Shown: positions 1 to 8,437, counted from the stretch's first letter. The stretch is 45,275 bases of DNA from Azospirillum sp. TSH64 (GCF_003116035.1 NZ_LGQW01000015.1:2942320-2987594), one strand, 5' to 3'. The notes: generated from the sequence alone by a model not told the origin. Program-made: numbers and translations.

Positions 1-13
1 ATGACCTCCCGGA

Positions 14-30
14 TGTGCGAAAATCGCACA
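14..30. promoter_or_regulatory. Operator-like palindrome TGTGCGA-N3-TCGCACA
   Basis: This is a perfect 7-bp inverted repeat around AAA, about 310 bases before the binding-protein gene of the liv-type operon. The same half-site recurs at 100-114, 210-216 and 237-243, which points to a dimeric regulator binding several sites. The regulator is not identified. The spacing is one base wider than a CRP/FNR site, so those families are not clearly implied. Confidence 0.45.
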
Positions 31-99
31 GATATTCGTCGTTACGCACAGAGTGGCGAGCGGTGCGCTGCACTGTCAAGGGCGAAAAATGCTTGTATC

Positions 100-114
100 G
101 TGCGATGATCGCCC
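100..114. promoter_or_regulatory. Second GTGCGA-N3-TCGC operator-like site
   Basis: GTGCGA-TGA-TCGCCC has the same half-site and the same 3-base spacer as the palindrome at 14-30, with one mismatch in the right arm. It lies 86 bases downstream of the first. Repetition with identical geometry is the argument for function; no binding protein can be named. Confidence 0.35.
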
Positions 115-194
115 ATATTGCGGCGCAACATGAGGATTGCTTTGTCGATGCGACCGGAATGAAAGAGAAAAAATATATTTATCAGATACTTGAA

Positions 195-243
195 TTGATG
201 ACTGATTTTGTGCGATTATAGAACATAACATCAAATATCGCAC
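195..243 (+). promoter_or_regulatory. Candidate promoter of the liv-type operon with flanking half-sites
   Basis: TTGATG at 195-200 and TATAGA at 217-222 are spaced 16 bases, resembling a sigma-70 promoter in a locally AT-rich stretch. GTGCGAT (210-216) abuts the -10 hexamer, and its inverted copy ATCGCAC lies at 237-243, where early transcribed sequence would be. A protein bound there could block RNA polymerase. Positions are seen in the sequence; promoter and repression are inferred. Confidence 0.4.
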
Positions 244-340
244 TTGACGGTTCGGTCCTCCCTCAGTACGGTGGACGGAACAGTCAATGACCGGAATAGC
301 GAATTCCGGCGCCGGCATATGGTCACATGTGGGAGGGACG

Positions 341-1540
341 ATGACGAGGACTCTGCGCAACGCGCTGTTGGGCAACGCGCTGCTGGGTGCGGCGTTCGGT
401 CTGGCGCTGGCGGCCGGTCCGGCCGGTGCCGCCACCATCAAGGTCGGCGTCGTGGCCCCCTTCTCCGGGCCGTTCGGCGTGGTGGGCAAGAGCTTCAAGG
501 AAGCCATCGAGGTCTATCAGGCCGAGCACGGCAAGACCGTCGGCAACGACACGGTGGAGTTCATCTACAAGGACCTCGACCAGGCGAACCCGGCGCAGAG
601 CAAGGCGCTGTCGCAGGAGCTGATCGTCAAAGAGAAGGTGTCGTTCCTCGCCGGCTATTTCTTCACGCCGGATGCGCTGGCCGTCGCCCCGCTGATCGAC
701 GAGGCGAACATCCCCTGCGTGATCTTCAACGCCGCGACCTCCGCCATCACGGAGAAGTCGCCGCGCTATGTCCGCACCTCCTTCACGCTGTGGCAGAACA
801 CGGTGCCGCTGGCCGAACACATGGCCAAGCAGGGTATCAAGAAGGCGATCTCGGCGGTCAGCGACTATGGTCCCGGCATCGACGGCGAGGCCGCCTTCAA
901 AACCACCTTCGAGAAGAACGGCGGCACGGTGGTGGACACCATCCGCATGCCGCTGAAGTCCACCGACTTCGCCCCCTTCATGCAGCGGATCAAGGATTCG
1001 GGCGCCGAGGCGGTTTATGCCTTCCTGCCCGCCGGCCCGACGACGCTGGCCTTCGCCAAGGCCTTCAACGACACCGGGCTGAAGGCGGCGGGCATCAAGT
1101 TCTTCGGCCCCGGCGACCTGACCCAGGAACCGGACCTGCCGGCGCTGGGCGACGCGGTGATGGGCATCACCACCACCTTCAACTACAGCCGGGCGCACGA
1201 CTCGGCGATGAACAAGGCCTTCGTCGCCAAGCACAAGGAGATGTTCGGCTCCTACGACAGCGTCACCTTCACCTCGGTCGGCGCCTATGACGGCACGCAT
1301 GTCATCTATCAGATGATCAAGAACAGCGGCGGCAAGATCGACGGCGCCAAGGCGGTGGAGTCGGTGAAGGGCATGAGCTGGGAAAGCCCGCGCGGTCCCC
1401 TGACCATCGATCCCGACAGCCGCCACGTCACCCAGACGATCTATCTGCGCACTGTCGAGATGGTCGACGGCCGATTGGAGAATGTCGAGAAGCAGTCGTT
1501 CCCGAAGCAGCCGGACTATGGGTACAAGCTGGCGAAGTGA
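341..1540 (+). CDS. ABC transporter periplasmic binding protein, branched-chain amino acid (HAAT) type
   Basis: This is the periplasmic ligand-binding subunit of the transporter encoded by the next four genes. The 399-residue product has a signal peptide (positive MTRTLRN, hydrophobic core, cleavage near AGA-ATIKVG), then the family I binding-protein fold (Peripla_BP_6) starting at VGVVAPFSGPFGVVGKSFKEA. The start is set at this ATG because GGGAGG lies 5-10 bases upstream and it gives a clean signal peptide; an in-frame ATG at 287 would add 18 non-hydrophobic residues. The HAAT family takes up branched-chain or other amino acids, amides, urea or aromatic acids. The ligand cannot be told from the sequence, so no livK symbol is given. 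A 230-base gap with structured repeats separates it from livH. Confidence 0.88.
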   Translation: MTRTLRNALLGNALLGAAFGLALAAGPAGAATIKVGVVAPFSGPFGVVGKSFKEAIEVYQAEHGKTVGNDTVEFIYKDLDQANPAQSKALSQELIVKEKVSFLAGYFFTPDALAVAPLIDEANIPCVIFNAATSAITEKSPRYVRTSFTLWQNTVPLAEHMAKQGIKKAISAVSDYGPGIDGEAAFKTTFEKNGGTVVDTIRMPLKSTDFAPFMQRIKDSGAEAVYAFLPAGPTTLAFAKAFNDTGLKAAGIKFFGPGDLTQEPDLPALGDAVMGITTTFNYSRAHDSAMNKAFVAKHKEMFGSYDSVTFTSVGAYDGTHVIYQMIKNSGGKIDGAKAVESVKGMSWESPRGPLTIDPDSRHVTQTIYLRTVEMVDGRLENVEKQSFPKQPDYGYKLAK

Positions 1541-1574
1541 GGGGGTGGTCTCCCTCTCCCGTCCCGGTAAGAAT

Positions 1575-1672
1575 GCCCTCTCCCCCCTGCTTTCGCGCAA
1601 ACTTCGTTTGCGCTGACGCGACAGGCGGACCAAAGGTCCGCCGAAAGCGGGGAGAGGGTTAGGGTGAGGGGG
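1575..1672. repeat. Cloverleaf-like composite inverted repeat between binding-protein and permease genes
   Basis: An outer stem pairs CCCTCTCCCC (1576-1585) with GGGGAGAGGG (1649-1658) and continues as GCTTTC (1589-1594) with GAAAGC (1643-1648), leaving CCT unpaired. Inside are two perfect 8-bp hairpins: GCGCAAAC-ttc-GTTTGCGC (1595-1613) and GGCGGACC-aaa-GGTCCGCC (1624-1642). The right flank (1649-1672) is one copy of a 24-base GC unit also found at 1711, 8855 and 8945. It sits 35 bases after the binding-protein stop codon, so it may protect that message or damp downstream expression. Confidence 0.7.
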
Positions 1673-1710
1673 ACGCGCGGCAGGATTTACGGGTAAGGCA
1701 CGCAGTGCTT

Positions 1711-1747
1711 CCCCCTCACCCCGACCCTCTCCCCGGGGGGGAGAGGG
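1711..1747. repeat. GC-rich palindrome of the CCCTCTCCCC family
   Basis: CCCTCTCCCC (1725-1734) pairs with GGGGAGAGGG (1738-1747) across a 3-base loop. The left flank CCCCCTCACCCC (1711-1722) completes the same 24-base unit that is present inverted at 1649-1672. It ends 23 bases before the livH start codon. Confidence 0.65.
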
Positions 1748-1770
1748 GGAGGGGCGGGTGGAGAGACATC

Positions 1771-2640
1771 ATGGAAACCATGTTCGGGATCGCCGTCGAC
1801 GGGGTCGCCTACGGCATGATCCTCTTCATCATCTCCGTCGGGCTGTCGGTGACGCTGGGGCTGATGCGGGTGGTCAATCTGGCGCATGGCGCCTTCGCCA
1901 TGGTCGGCGGCTATGTCGCCTCCTATGCAGCACAGAGCGCCGGGCTGCCCTATGGGCTGGCGCTGGTGGTGGCGGTGGCGCTGACCGTGCTGGCGACGCT
2001 GCCGCTGGAACGGCTGTTGTACCGGCGCATCTACGGCTCGGCCAACGAACTGGCGCAGGTGCTGCTGACCATCGGGCTGACCTTCGTCATCGTCGCCGGC
2101 ATCAATTACCTGTTCGGTCCGACGCTGAAGCGCATCCCGCTGCCCGATCTGCTGACCGGCACGGTGCAGCTGGGGCCGAAATCGATCCCGACCCACCGCG
2201 CCTTCGTGATCGGCGCCGGGGCGGCCACCCTGCTGGGGCTGTGGTGGCTGTTGGAGCGCACCGATTTCGGCATCCGGCTGCGCGCGGCGGTGGATGACCC
2301 CGCCATGGCGGCGGCGCTGGGCATCCGGACCGAGCGGCTCTATCTGGCGACCTTCGCGCTCGGCACCGGGCTGGCGGCGCTGGGCGGCGTGCTGGGGGCG
2401 GAACTGCTGCCGCTGGAGCCCTATTACGCCATCCGCTACATCGTGCTGTTCCTGGCGGTGGTGGCGGTCGGCGGGGCGGGCAGCATCTTCGGCTCGGCGG
2501 CGGCGGCGCTGGCGCTCGGCATCGTCGACACCGCCGGCAAATATTTGATCCCCAATTTCGGCGAGTTCTTCTTCTACGCCGCCCTGATCCTGATCCTGTT
2601 CCGCTGGCCCCACGGCTTCTTCAAAGGGAGGACGGCATGA
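1771..2640 (+). CDS. livH: HAAT ABC transporter permease LivH-type
   Basis: This is one of two inner-membrane permease subunits that form the substrate path with LivM. The 289-residue protein is almost wholly hydrophobic, with about eight membrane segments. It carries typical LivH sequence: GLMRVVNLAHGAF near residue 30, and the EAA-like cytoplasmic region RAAVDDPAMAAALGI near 170-185, the contact for the ATPases. The ATG at 1771 is preferred because GGAGAG precedes it and the next residues begin the first helix; an upstream in-frame start would read through the GC palindrome. Its stop overlaps the livM start (ATGA), so the two are translationally coupled. Length is normal for the family. Confidence 0.9.
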   Translation: METMFGIAVDGVAYGMILFIISVGLSVTLGLMRVVNLAHGAFAMVGGYVASYAAQSAGLPYGLALVVAVALTVLATLPLERLLYRRIYGSANELAQVLLTIGLTFVIVAGINYLFGPTLKRIPLPDLLTGTVQLGPKSIPTHRAFVIGAGAATLLGLWWLLERTDFGIRLRAAVDDPAMAAALGIRTERLYLATFALGTGLAALGGVLGAELLPLEPYYAIRYIVLFLAVVAVGGAGSIFGSAAAALALGIVDTAGKYLIPNFGEFFFYAALILILFRWPHGFFKGRTA

Positions 2641-3671
2641 CGAGCGTCGCCGAGCGCGACGGAAAGGCCGGCGCGGTGACCCGCCCCGCTCCGCTCGGGC
2701 GGCGCCGCGATCTCGGCTGGATCGGCATTCCGCTGGTCGCATTGGCCGGGCTGGCCGCCTATTGGCTGCTGCCGGACGATCTGGCGCTGCTGACCCGCAT
2801 CGCCGCCTCGGCGCTGTTCGTGCTGTCGCTCGACCTCGTGCTCGGCTATGGCGGGATCGCCACGCTGGGGCAGGCGGCGATGTTCGGCACCGGCGCCTAT
2901 GCCGCCGGCATCGTCGCGGTCAACTGGAACAACGACCCCTTCGTCATGCTGGCGGCCGGCGGGCTTGCCGGCGGACTGATCGCGCTGGCGACCGGTGCGC
3001 TGATCCTGCATGCGCGCGGGCTGACCCTGCTGATGCTGACCATCGCGGTCGGGCAGATCGTGCAGGAGGTCGCCAACAAGGCGCGCGACTGGACCGGCGG
3101 CAGCGACGGGCTGTCGGGCATCGACCCGGCTCCGGTGCTGGGGCTGTTCCGCTTCGACATGTTCGGCCGCACCTCCTACCTGTTCGCGCTGGCGGTGCTG
3201 GTGGCCGGGCTTTTGGTGGCGCGGCGGATCGTGCGCTCGCCCTTCGGGCTGGCCTGCCGTGGCGTGAAGGAGGATCCCTTGCGGATCTCCGCCATCGGCG
3301 GCTCGCCGAAATCCTATCTGGTGGCGCTCTATGGCGTGGCCGGGGTGTTCGCCGGGGTGGCCGGGGGGCTGACCGCGGTCACCAGCGGCATCGTCGGGCT
3401 GGACAGCGCCGGCTTCCCCTGGTCGGCGGAGGCGCTGGTGATGCTGGTGCTGGGCGGCACCGGGCGGCTCTATGGTGCCGTGATCGGCACGGCGGCCTTC
3501 ATGGGCATCCACCACATCCTGGCCGCCAGCGATCCCTTCCACTGGATGGGCTTCATCGGCCTGTTCCTGATCGGCATCGTCCTGTTCCTGCCCGGCGGCA
3601 TCGCCTCGGGTCTGGAGCGGCTGGGCGGGCTGTTGCGCCGGCCGGCTGGACAGGGGGAGGGTGGGGCATGA
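2637..3671 (+). CDS. livM: HAAT ABC transporter permease LivM-type
   Basis: This is the second membrane permease subunit, 344 residues. After a short charged N-terminus it has around eight to ten membrane helices. LVLGYGGIATLGQAAMFG (about 62-80) is the LivM counterpart of the LivH substrate-path motif. SPFGLACRGVKEDPLRISAIG (about 202-222) is the cytoplasmic loop that docks the ATP-binding subunits. The start overlaps the livH stop by four bases and the stop overlaps the livG start by four bases, which indicates tight translational coupling and equal subunit levels. Specificity is unresolved, as for the whole operon. Confidence 0.9.
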   Translation: MTSVAERDGKAGAVTRPAPLGRRRDLGWIGIPLVALAGLAAYWLLPDDLALLTRIAASALFVLSLDLVLGYGGIATLGQAAMFGTGAYAAGIVAVNWNNDPFVMLAAGGLAGGLIALATGALILHARGLTLLMLTIAVGQIVQEVANKARDWTGGSDGLSGIDPAPVLGLFRFDMFGRTSYLFALAVLVAGLLVARRIVRSPFGLACRGVKEDPLRISAIGGSPKSYLVALYGVAGVFAGVAGGLTAVTSGIVGLDSAGFPWSAEALVMLVLGGTGRLYGAVIGTAAFMGIHHILAASDPFHWMGFIGLFLIGIVLFLPGGIASGLERLGGLLRRPAGQGEGGA

Positions 3672-4423
3672 CCAAGCTTCTTGAGGTCGAGGGGCTGTCC
3701 AAGAATTTCGGCGGTTTGCAGGTGTCGTCCGACATCACCATGACGCTGAGTGCCGGCGACCGCTGTGCCCTGATCGGGCCGAACGGGGCCGGCAAGACGA
3801 CCTTCGTCAACCTCGTCACCGGGGTGATCCCGCCCAGCGCCGGCACCATCCGGCTGGACGGCCGCGATATCACGAGGCTGCCGGCGGCGGAACGGGTGCG
3901 GCTGGGGCTGATCCGCAGCTTCCAGGTGGCGCGGCTGTTCAAGTCGATGACGGTGCGCGAGCATCTGGAACTGGCCGTCCTCCAGCGCGACCGCCGCACC
4001 TTCCGCCCGTTCGCCAATGTCGCGAAGGTGGCCGGGCTGGCCGACGAGGTGGCGGGGCTGCTCGATGCCATGGGGTTGACCCATGCGGCGCACACGGCGG
4101 TCGGCTCGCTGGCCTACGGGCAGCAGCGGCTGCTGGAGATCGCGCTGGCGCTCGCCATGAAGCCGAAGGTGCTGATCCTCGACGAGCCGGCGGCCGGCGT
4201 GCCCCATTCGGAAAGCCAGCGCATCCTCGACGCCATCGACCGGCTGCCCAAGGATCTGGCGGTGCTGATGATCGAGCACGACATGGATCTGGTGTTCCGC
4301 TTCGCGAAGACCATCGTCGTGCTGGCGCAGGGGCGGTTGCTGTGCAGCGGCACCGCCAGGGAGATCGTCGCCGACCCGCGCGTGCGCGAGGTCTATCTGG
4401 GGAGCCGTGCCGATGCACACTGA
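3668..4423 (+). CDS. livG: HAAT ABC transporter ATP-binding protein LivG-type
   Basis: This is the first of two cytoplasmic ATPases that power the transporter; 251 residues. Walker A GPNGAGKT is at about 37-44, the LivG-type signature LAYGQQR replaces the usual LSGGQ, and Walker B is VLILDEPAAGV. The H-loop IEHDMDLVF follows, and the C-terminal tail REIVADPRVREVYLG is typical of LivG. A much longer open frame runs upstream, but it only shadows livM; the ATG overlapping the livM stop is the likely start. It overlaps the livF start by 11 bases. Confidence 0.92.
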   Translation: MTKLLEVEGLSKNFGGLQVSSDITMTLSAGDRCALIGPNGAGKTTFVNLVTGVIPPSAGTIRLDGRDITRLPAAERVRLGLIRSFQVARLFKSMTVREHLELAVLQRDRRTFRPFANVAKVAGLADEVAGLLDAMGLTHAAHTAVGSLAYGQQRLLEIALALAMKPKVLILDEPAAGVPHSESQRILDAIDRLPKDLAVLMIEHDMDLVFRFAKTIVVLAQGRLLCSGTAREIVADPRVREVYLGSRADAH

Positions 4424-5126
4424 GCCGCGTGGGGCTTTCGAGGTCGGGGATCTGCGCGCCGGCTACGGCAAGACGCTGATCCTCGACGGCGTGTCGCTGG
4501 CCGTGCCGGCGGGCGGGCGGCTGGCCCTGCTAGGCCGCAACGGGGTGGGCAAGACGACGATTCTGGCGACGCTGGTCGGCCAGACCACCCGCCATGGCGG
4601 CAGCATCCGGCTGGACGGGGTGGATCTCAGCGCGATGAGCAGTTCGGCACGGGCGGCGGCCGGGCTCGGCTATGTGCCGCAGACGCGCGACATCTTCAAA
4701 TCGCTGACGGTGGAGGAGAACCTCGTCACCGGGCTGAAGGGGCGGCCGCGTTCGGCGCTGGAGGAGGCGTACGAGCTGTTCCCGCGGCTGGGCGAGCGGC
4801 GGCGCAACGGCGGCGGCGAACTGTCGGGCGGCGAGCAGCAGATGCTGTCGGTCGCCCGCGCCCTGCTGGGCAAGCCGACGGTGCTGCTGCTGGACGAGCC
4901 GCTGGAAGGGCTGGCGCCGGTGATCTGCGACACGCTGATGGCGGCGCTGTCCAGGCTCGACATGACCATCCTGCTGGTGGAGCAGCAGGTCGACCGCGCG
5001 CTGGACTTCGCCGACCGCGTGGTCTTCCTCGACCGCGGCCGGGTGGTGCATGCCGGGCCGGCGGCGCAGGCAAAGGCCGATCCGGCGCTGCTGGAGCGCC
5101 ATCTGGGCGTGGCGCTGGCGGCGTAG
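4413..5126 (+). CDS. livF: HAAT ABC transporter ATP-binding protein LivF-type
   Basis: This is the second ATPase of the complex, about 237 residues. It has Walker A GRNGVGKT near residue 40, GYVPQTRDIFKSLTVEENL as the Q-loop segment typical of LivF, the signature LSGGEQQ and Walker B VLLLDEPLEGL. The ATG at 4413 is chosen over the GTG at 4407 because GGGGAG (4399-4404) is 8 bases from the ATG but only 2 from the GTG. It is the last gene of the operon and ends 9 bases before the convergent binding-protein gene; no terminator is visible in that gap. Confidence 0.9.
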   Translation: MHTEPRGAFEVGDLRAGYGKTLILDGVSLAVPAGGRLALLGRNGVGKTTILATLVGQTTRHGGSIRLDGVDLSAMSSSARAAAGLGYVPQTRDIFKSLTVEENLVTGLKGRPRSALEEAYELFPRLGERRRNGGGELSGGEQQMLSVARALLGKPTVLLLDEPLEGLAPVICDTLMAALSRLDMTILLVEQQVDRALDFADRVVFLDRGRVVHAGPAAQAKADPALLERHLGVALAA

Positions 5127-5135
5127 GGGGGACTC

Positions 5136-6164
5136 CTACCGGAACGGCGGCGCGTAGAGCAGGCCGCCCTGGGTCCAGGGCTTGTTCAGGCCGCGGTCCA
5201 TGCCGTAGGGGGTGCCGAGGTTGCGGTCGAAGATCTCGCCGTAGTTCCCCACCTGGGCCAGCACCTGCAAGGCCCAGTCGTCGGGCAGTCCGAGGGTGCG
5301 GGAGACGCTGCCGGCGTGGCCCAGCATGCGGTGCAGTTCGGGATCGTCGGGGATGCGGCCAGCCTGGACGTCGGCCGAGGTGACGCCCTTGGCGTCGGCC
5401 AGCACGATGGCGTGGAGCACCCAGCGGGTGATGTCGTACCAGTTGCGGTCGCCGCGCGCGATGTAGGGCGTCAGCGGCTCGCGCGAGATCACGTCGGGAT
5501 AGATGTAGATGCCCATCCCCGCCTGGCGGTAGCCGGCCAGCGAAGTCACCAGCACCGTGCGGTCGGTGGTCAGCAGGTCGCATTCATGGGCGAGGAACGC
5601 CTGCAACGCCTCGTCCAGCGTCTGGAAGGTGCGGATCGTCCAGGGCAGGTCGGACTTGCGGATATGGTCCTCCAGATTGCGGACCGTGGTGGTGGCGGTC
5701 TTGACGCAGACGGTGCGCACACCCAGCCGGTCGAGCGGCGGCGGCGGGGTGCCGTCCGAGTGGATGGCGAAGCCCTGGCCGTCATGCAGAAGCGGCATCA
5801 GGAACTCGATGTCGTGCGACAGCTCGCGGCTGAAGGTCCAGGTCGTGGTGGTCAGCGCCACGTCGACCTCGTGCTTCTCCACCGCCTGGAATTCCTGCGG
5901 CTTCTCCGGCAGGCGGACGACGCGGATCGCCTGGGCGTTGCCGAGCGTCGCCGCGGCGAAGACCCGGCAGACATCGACCAGGAAACCGTCGAGATGCCCC
6001 TGCGGGTCGGAGAAGGAGATGCCGCTGACGCCGCTGCGCAGGCCGCAGATCAGGAAGCCGCGGCCGTGGATGCGCTCCAGCGTGTCGCCGTCCTCGGCCC
6101 AGGCCGGTAAGGCCGAAACCATCGCCAGCAGCACAAGCAACACCAGCCGCATTCCGACACCCAT
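5136..6164 (-). CDS. Orphan amino-acid ABC transporter binding protein, AapJ-like
   Basis: This is a 342-residue periplasmic binding protein (family 3, SBP_bac_3) with a signal peptide (MRLVLLVLLAMVSALPAWA). It is a clear paralogue of the aapJ product in this window: both have the LICG/VQCG start of the mature domain, the segment G-x-x-V/S-D-V-C/M-CR-FAAA, and nearly identical C-termini (GGLLYAPPFR versus GGLMYAPPMK). No permease or ATPase gene accompanies it. It lies 44 bases after the chemoreceptor gene on the same strand, so the two are probably co-transcribed. It may feed ligand to the AapQMP permease or present it to the chemoreceptor; both are inference. An alternative start is the ATG at 6152. 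Confidence 0.85.
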   Translation of the reverse strand: MGVGMRLVLLVLLAMVSALPAWAEDGDTLERIHGRGFLICGLRSGVSGISFSDPQGHLDGFLVDVCRVFAAATLGNAQAIRVVRLPEKPQEFQAVEKHEVDVALTTTTWTFSRELSHDIEFLMPLLHDGQGFAIHSDGTPPPPLDRLGVRTVCVKTATTTVRNLEDHIRKSDLPWTIRTFQTLDEALQAFLAHECDLLTTDRTVLVTSLAGYRQAGMGIYIYPDVISREPLTPYIARGDRNWYDITRWVLHAIVLADAKGVTSADVQAGRIPDDPELHRMLGHAGSVSRTLGLPDDWALQVLAQVGNYGEIFDRNLGTPYGMDRGLNKPWTQGGLLYAPPFR

Positions 6165-6208
6165 TCCCCTGACCCGCCTCTTCCACCGCGTGCCGGCGGC
6201 GGGCGGGG

Positions 6209-8437
6209 TCAGGCCGCCTGCCCGGCGCGCAGCGTGCCGAGCAGACTATGCAGCGAAGCCGCTTCCTCGGCCAGCGTGTTCGCCGTTTCGGTCAGCGAGG
6301 CGGCGATGTCGCCGGTGCGGGCGGCCTGGGCGCTGACGCCGTCGATCAGGCTCGCCACCTCGCCGGTGTTGCCGGCGATCACGCCGACGCGGCGGCGGAT
6401 GTCGGTGGAGGAGTCGGTCTGGCGGGCCACGGCACCGCCGATCAGCTCCTGCACCTCGCTGATGCGCTCGACCGAGCCGGAGATGCGGGCGAAGGTGCCG
6501 ACGGTGTTCTGGATGCTGCCGTTGATGGCGCTGACCGACGTGGCGATCTGCACGGTGGCGTTGGCAGTCTCCTCCGCCAGCTTCTTCACCTCCGCCGCCA
6601 CCACGGCGAAGCCGCGGCCCGCCACGCCGGCCGCCGCCGCCTCGATGGTGGCGTTCAGCGCCAAGAGCTTGGTCTGGTGGGCGATGCCGGTGATGACGTC
6701 GACGATGCGGCGGATCTGCTCGGTGTTGTCGCCCAGCTGGCCGACCACCTCGCGGGCGGCGGTCAGCTCGCCCAGCGTTGCGCCGACCACGCCGGCCGCC
6801 TCGCTCGTCAGGCTGGAGACGGTGCCGATGGTGTCCATCAGCGTGCCGGCGCTGTCGTTGCAGGTGTTGGCGTTGCGGTTGCTCTCGGCGACGAAGCTGC
6901 CGGCGCTGACCGTGCTGTCGATGGTGCCGGAGGATTCACGGCGCAGCGCGTCGGCCAGCTCGCGCAGCTGGCCCGACTGGGTGGCGACGCCCGACGCCAC
7001 CTGATGCACGTCCTCCATCAGCTGGCGGGCCAGCGCTGCCGAGCGCATCTGCTCGGTCACGTCGGTCCAGGACAGCGTCTTGCCCAGCACATTGCCCTGG
7101 TCGTCGAACACGGTGTCGACATGGGCCTCCACCGTCGTCTCGTCCACCGTCAGGGTGCGGCGCGGGATCTGCGGACGGGCGGGGTCGGTGCAGGCGGCGG
7201 TGAAGTCCGGCCCCTGGGCCAGCAGGTCGGGGCCGGCCGGGTCGATGCCGTGCGCCTCGCAGAAGGTCCGGGCGGCGGGATTGATGAAGCCGACCTGCCC
7301 TTCGCCATTTGGGCCGTCGGTGCGCAGGAGGGCGGTCGGCACCGGGCTGCTGTCGACCATCCGCTTCATCAGCAGCACCTGCTCGACGCTGCCGCGCAGG
7401 CGGCGCAGCGCGGCGGCCATCACCGCCAGCTCGTCGCGGCCGGTGCGGGGAACCTCGATGGACAGGTCGCCGGCGGCGATCTGCTCCATGGCGCGGGCGA
7501 ACTTGCGCAGGTTGGCGATGACGGCGACGCGCAGGAGCAGGGCGGCGGCGATGGCGACGGCCAGCGCGAAGGCGGCGACCATCTTGAGGGCGTCGTTGCG
7601 CAGGGCCTCCGTCGCGCCGACGAATTCCGACACGTCGCGCGAGATCTCCGCCGTCGCCCAAGGCAGCCCGCCATCGCCGCCGAGCGCCACGGTGGTGGTG
7701 GAGAGCTGCGCATGGGCCGACGGCTCGCCGCCCTTCGCCTCGAACAGAACGCCGCCCTTGGCGTCGGTGATGCGGATGTCGGCGTCGAGCACGGCGCCCA
7801 GGTTGGACAGGGCGGGCAGGGGATCGGTCACCACCTCCAGGAAGCCCAGGACGCGGAAGCCGCCGATGGGGACGATCATGCTGAACAGCGGCCGACCCTG
7901 GCCGTCGCGCCACAGCAGGCTGGCCGGACGGCGCTTGTCGGCGATGTCGCGGGTCTTCAGCGCCTCGAACAGCGGGGCGACGGTGGCGACGCTGTCCTGC
8001 TCCCCGCCGGTGGCGGCGATGCGCGCCATGTCGGCGTCGAACACGGCGACCGAGACCAGCCGCACCTCGCGGTCGACCACCACGGGCCGCGCGTTGATGT
8101 TCTTCAGCGCCAGCATCGTCTTGGCCGGGTCCTTCTGGTTGATGCTGTCGACCAGGAAGGCGTCGCGGCTCCATTCGTTGGCATGGCCCTGGAGCCAGTC
8201 CGTGTAGTTCTTGCGGATGCGGTCGTTGGCGAGAACCCGCAGGGTGGCCGCGGCACTGCTGTTGAAGGTGGTCAGCGCGAAGTCGGTGTAACGCTGCGAC
8301 ACCCAGGCCTGGCTGGCGATCAGCGCCGCCACCAGCACGCCCACCACCGACACCATGGCGCGGCGCAGGGTCCAGAAGCGGTGGCGCGCACCGCCATCGT
8401 CCAGGGTGCTGCCCGCATTCGTCGAGATCGCCGTCAT
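6209..8437 (-). CDS. Methyl-accepting chemotaxis protein with HAMP and PAS-like domains
   Basis: This is a 742-residue transmembrane chemoreceptor. In order it has a short cytoplasmic tail, TM1 (VSVVGVLVAALIASQAW), a periplasmic sensor of about 230 residues, TM2 (MVAAFALAVAIAAALLL), HAMP (ARAMEQIAAGDLSIEVPRTGRDE), a PAS-like region ending WTDVTEQM, and the coiled-coil signalling domain with tip [17 protein letters not shown]. The ATG at 8437 is chosen because GGCGGGGG lies upstream; the longer in-frame start is a TTG. At the tip, the residues matching E. coli Tsr R388 and E391 are Ala and Val (6632-6634 and 6623-6625), which is unusual. The next gene is an amino-acid binding protein, suggesting an amino-acid-related stimulus. 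Confidence 0.92.
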   Translation of the reverse strand: MTAISTNAGSTLDDGGARHRFWTLRRAMVSVVGVLVAALIASQAWVSQRYTDFALTTFNSSAAATLRVLANDRIRKNYTDWLQGHANEWSRDAFLVDSINQKDPAKTMLALKNINARPVVVDREVRLVSVAVFDADMARIAATGGEQDSVATVAPLFEALKTRDIADKRRPASLLWRDGQGRPLFSMIVPIGGFRVLGFLEVVTDPLPALSNLGAVLDADIRITDAKGGVLFEAKGGEPSAHAQLSTTTVALGGDGGLPWATAEISRDVSEFVGATEALRNDALKMVAAFALAVAIAAALLLRVAVIANLRKFARAMEQIAAGDLSIEVPRTGRDELAVMAAALRRLRGSVEQVLLMKRMVDSSPVPTALLRTDGPNGEGQVGFINPAARTFCEAHGIDPAGPDLLAQGPDFTAACTDPARPQIPRRTLTVDETTVEAHVDTVFDDQGNVLGKTLSWTDVTEQMRSAALARQLMEDVHQVASGVATQSGQLRELADALRRESSGTIDSTVSAGSFVAESNRNANTCNDSAGTLMDTIGTVSSLTSEAAGVVGATLGELTAAREVVGQLGDNTEQIRRIVDVITGIAHQTKLLALNATIEAAAAGVAGRGFAVVAAEVKKLAEETANATVQIATSVSAINGSIQNTVGTFARISGSVERISEVQELIGGAVARQTDSSTDIRRRVGVIAGNTGEVASLIDGVSAQAARTGDIAASLTETANTLAEEAASLHSLLGTLRAGQAA

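Noticed and set aside
15..221. Short plus-strand frame before the liv-type operon
   Set aside because: It crosses the operator palindromes and promoter, lacks a ribosome-binding site and resembles nothing known.
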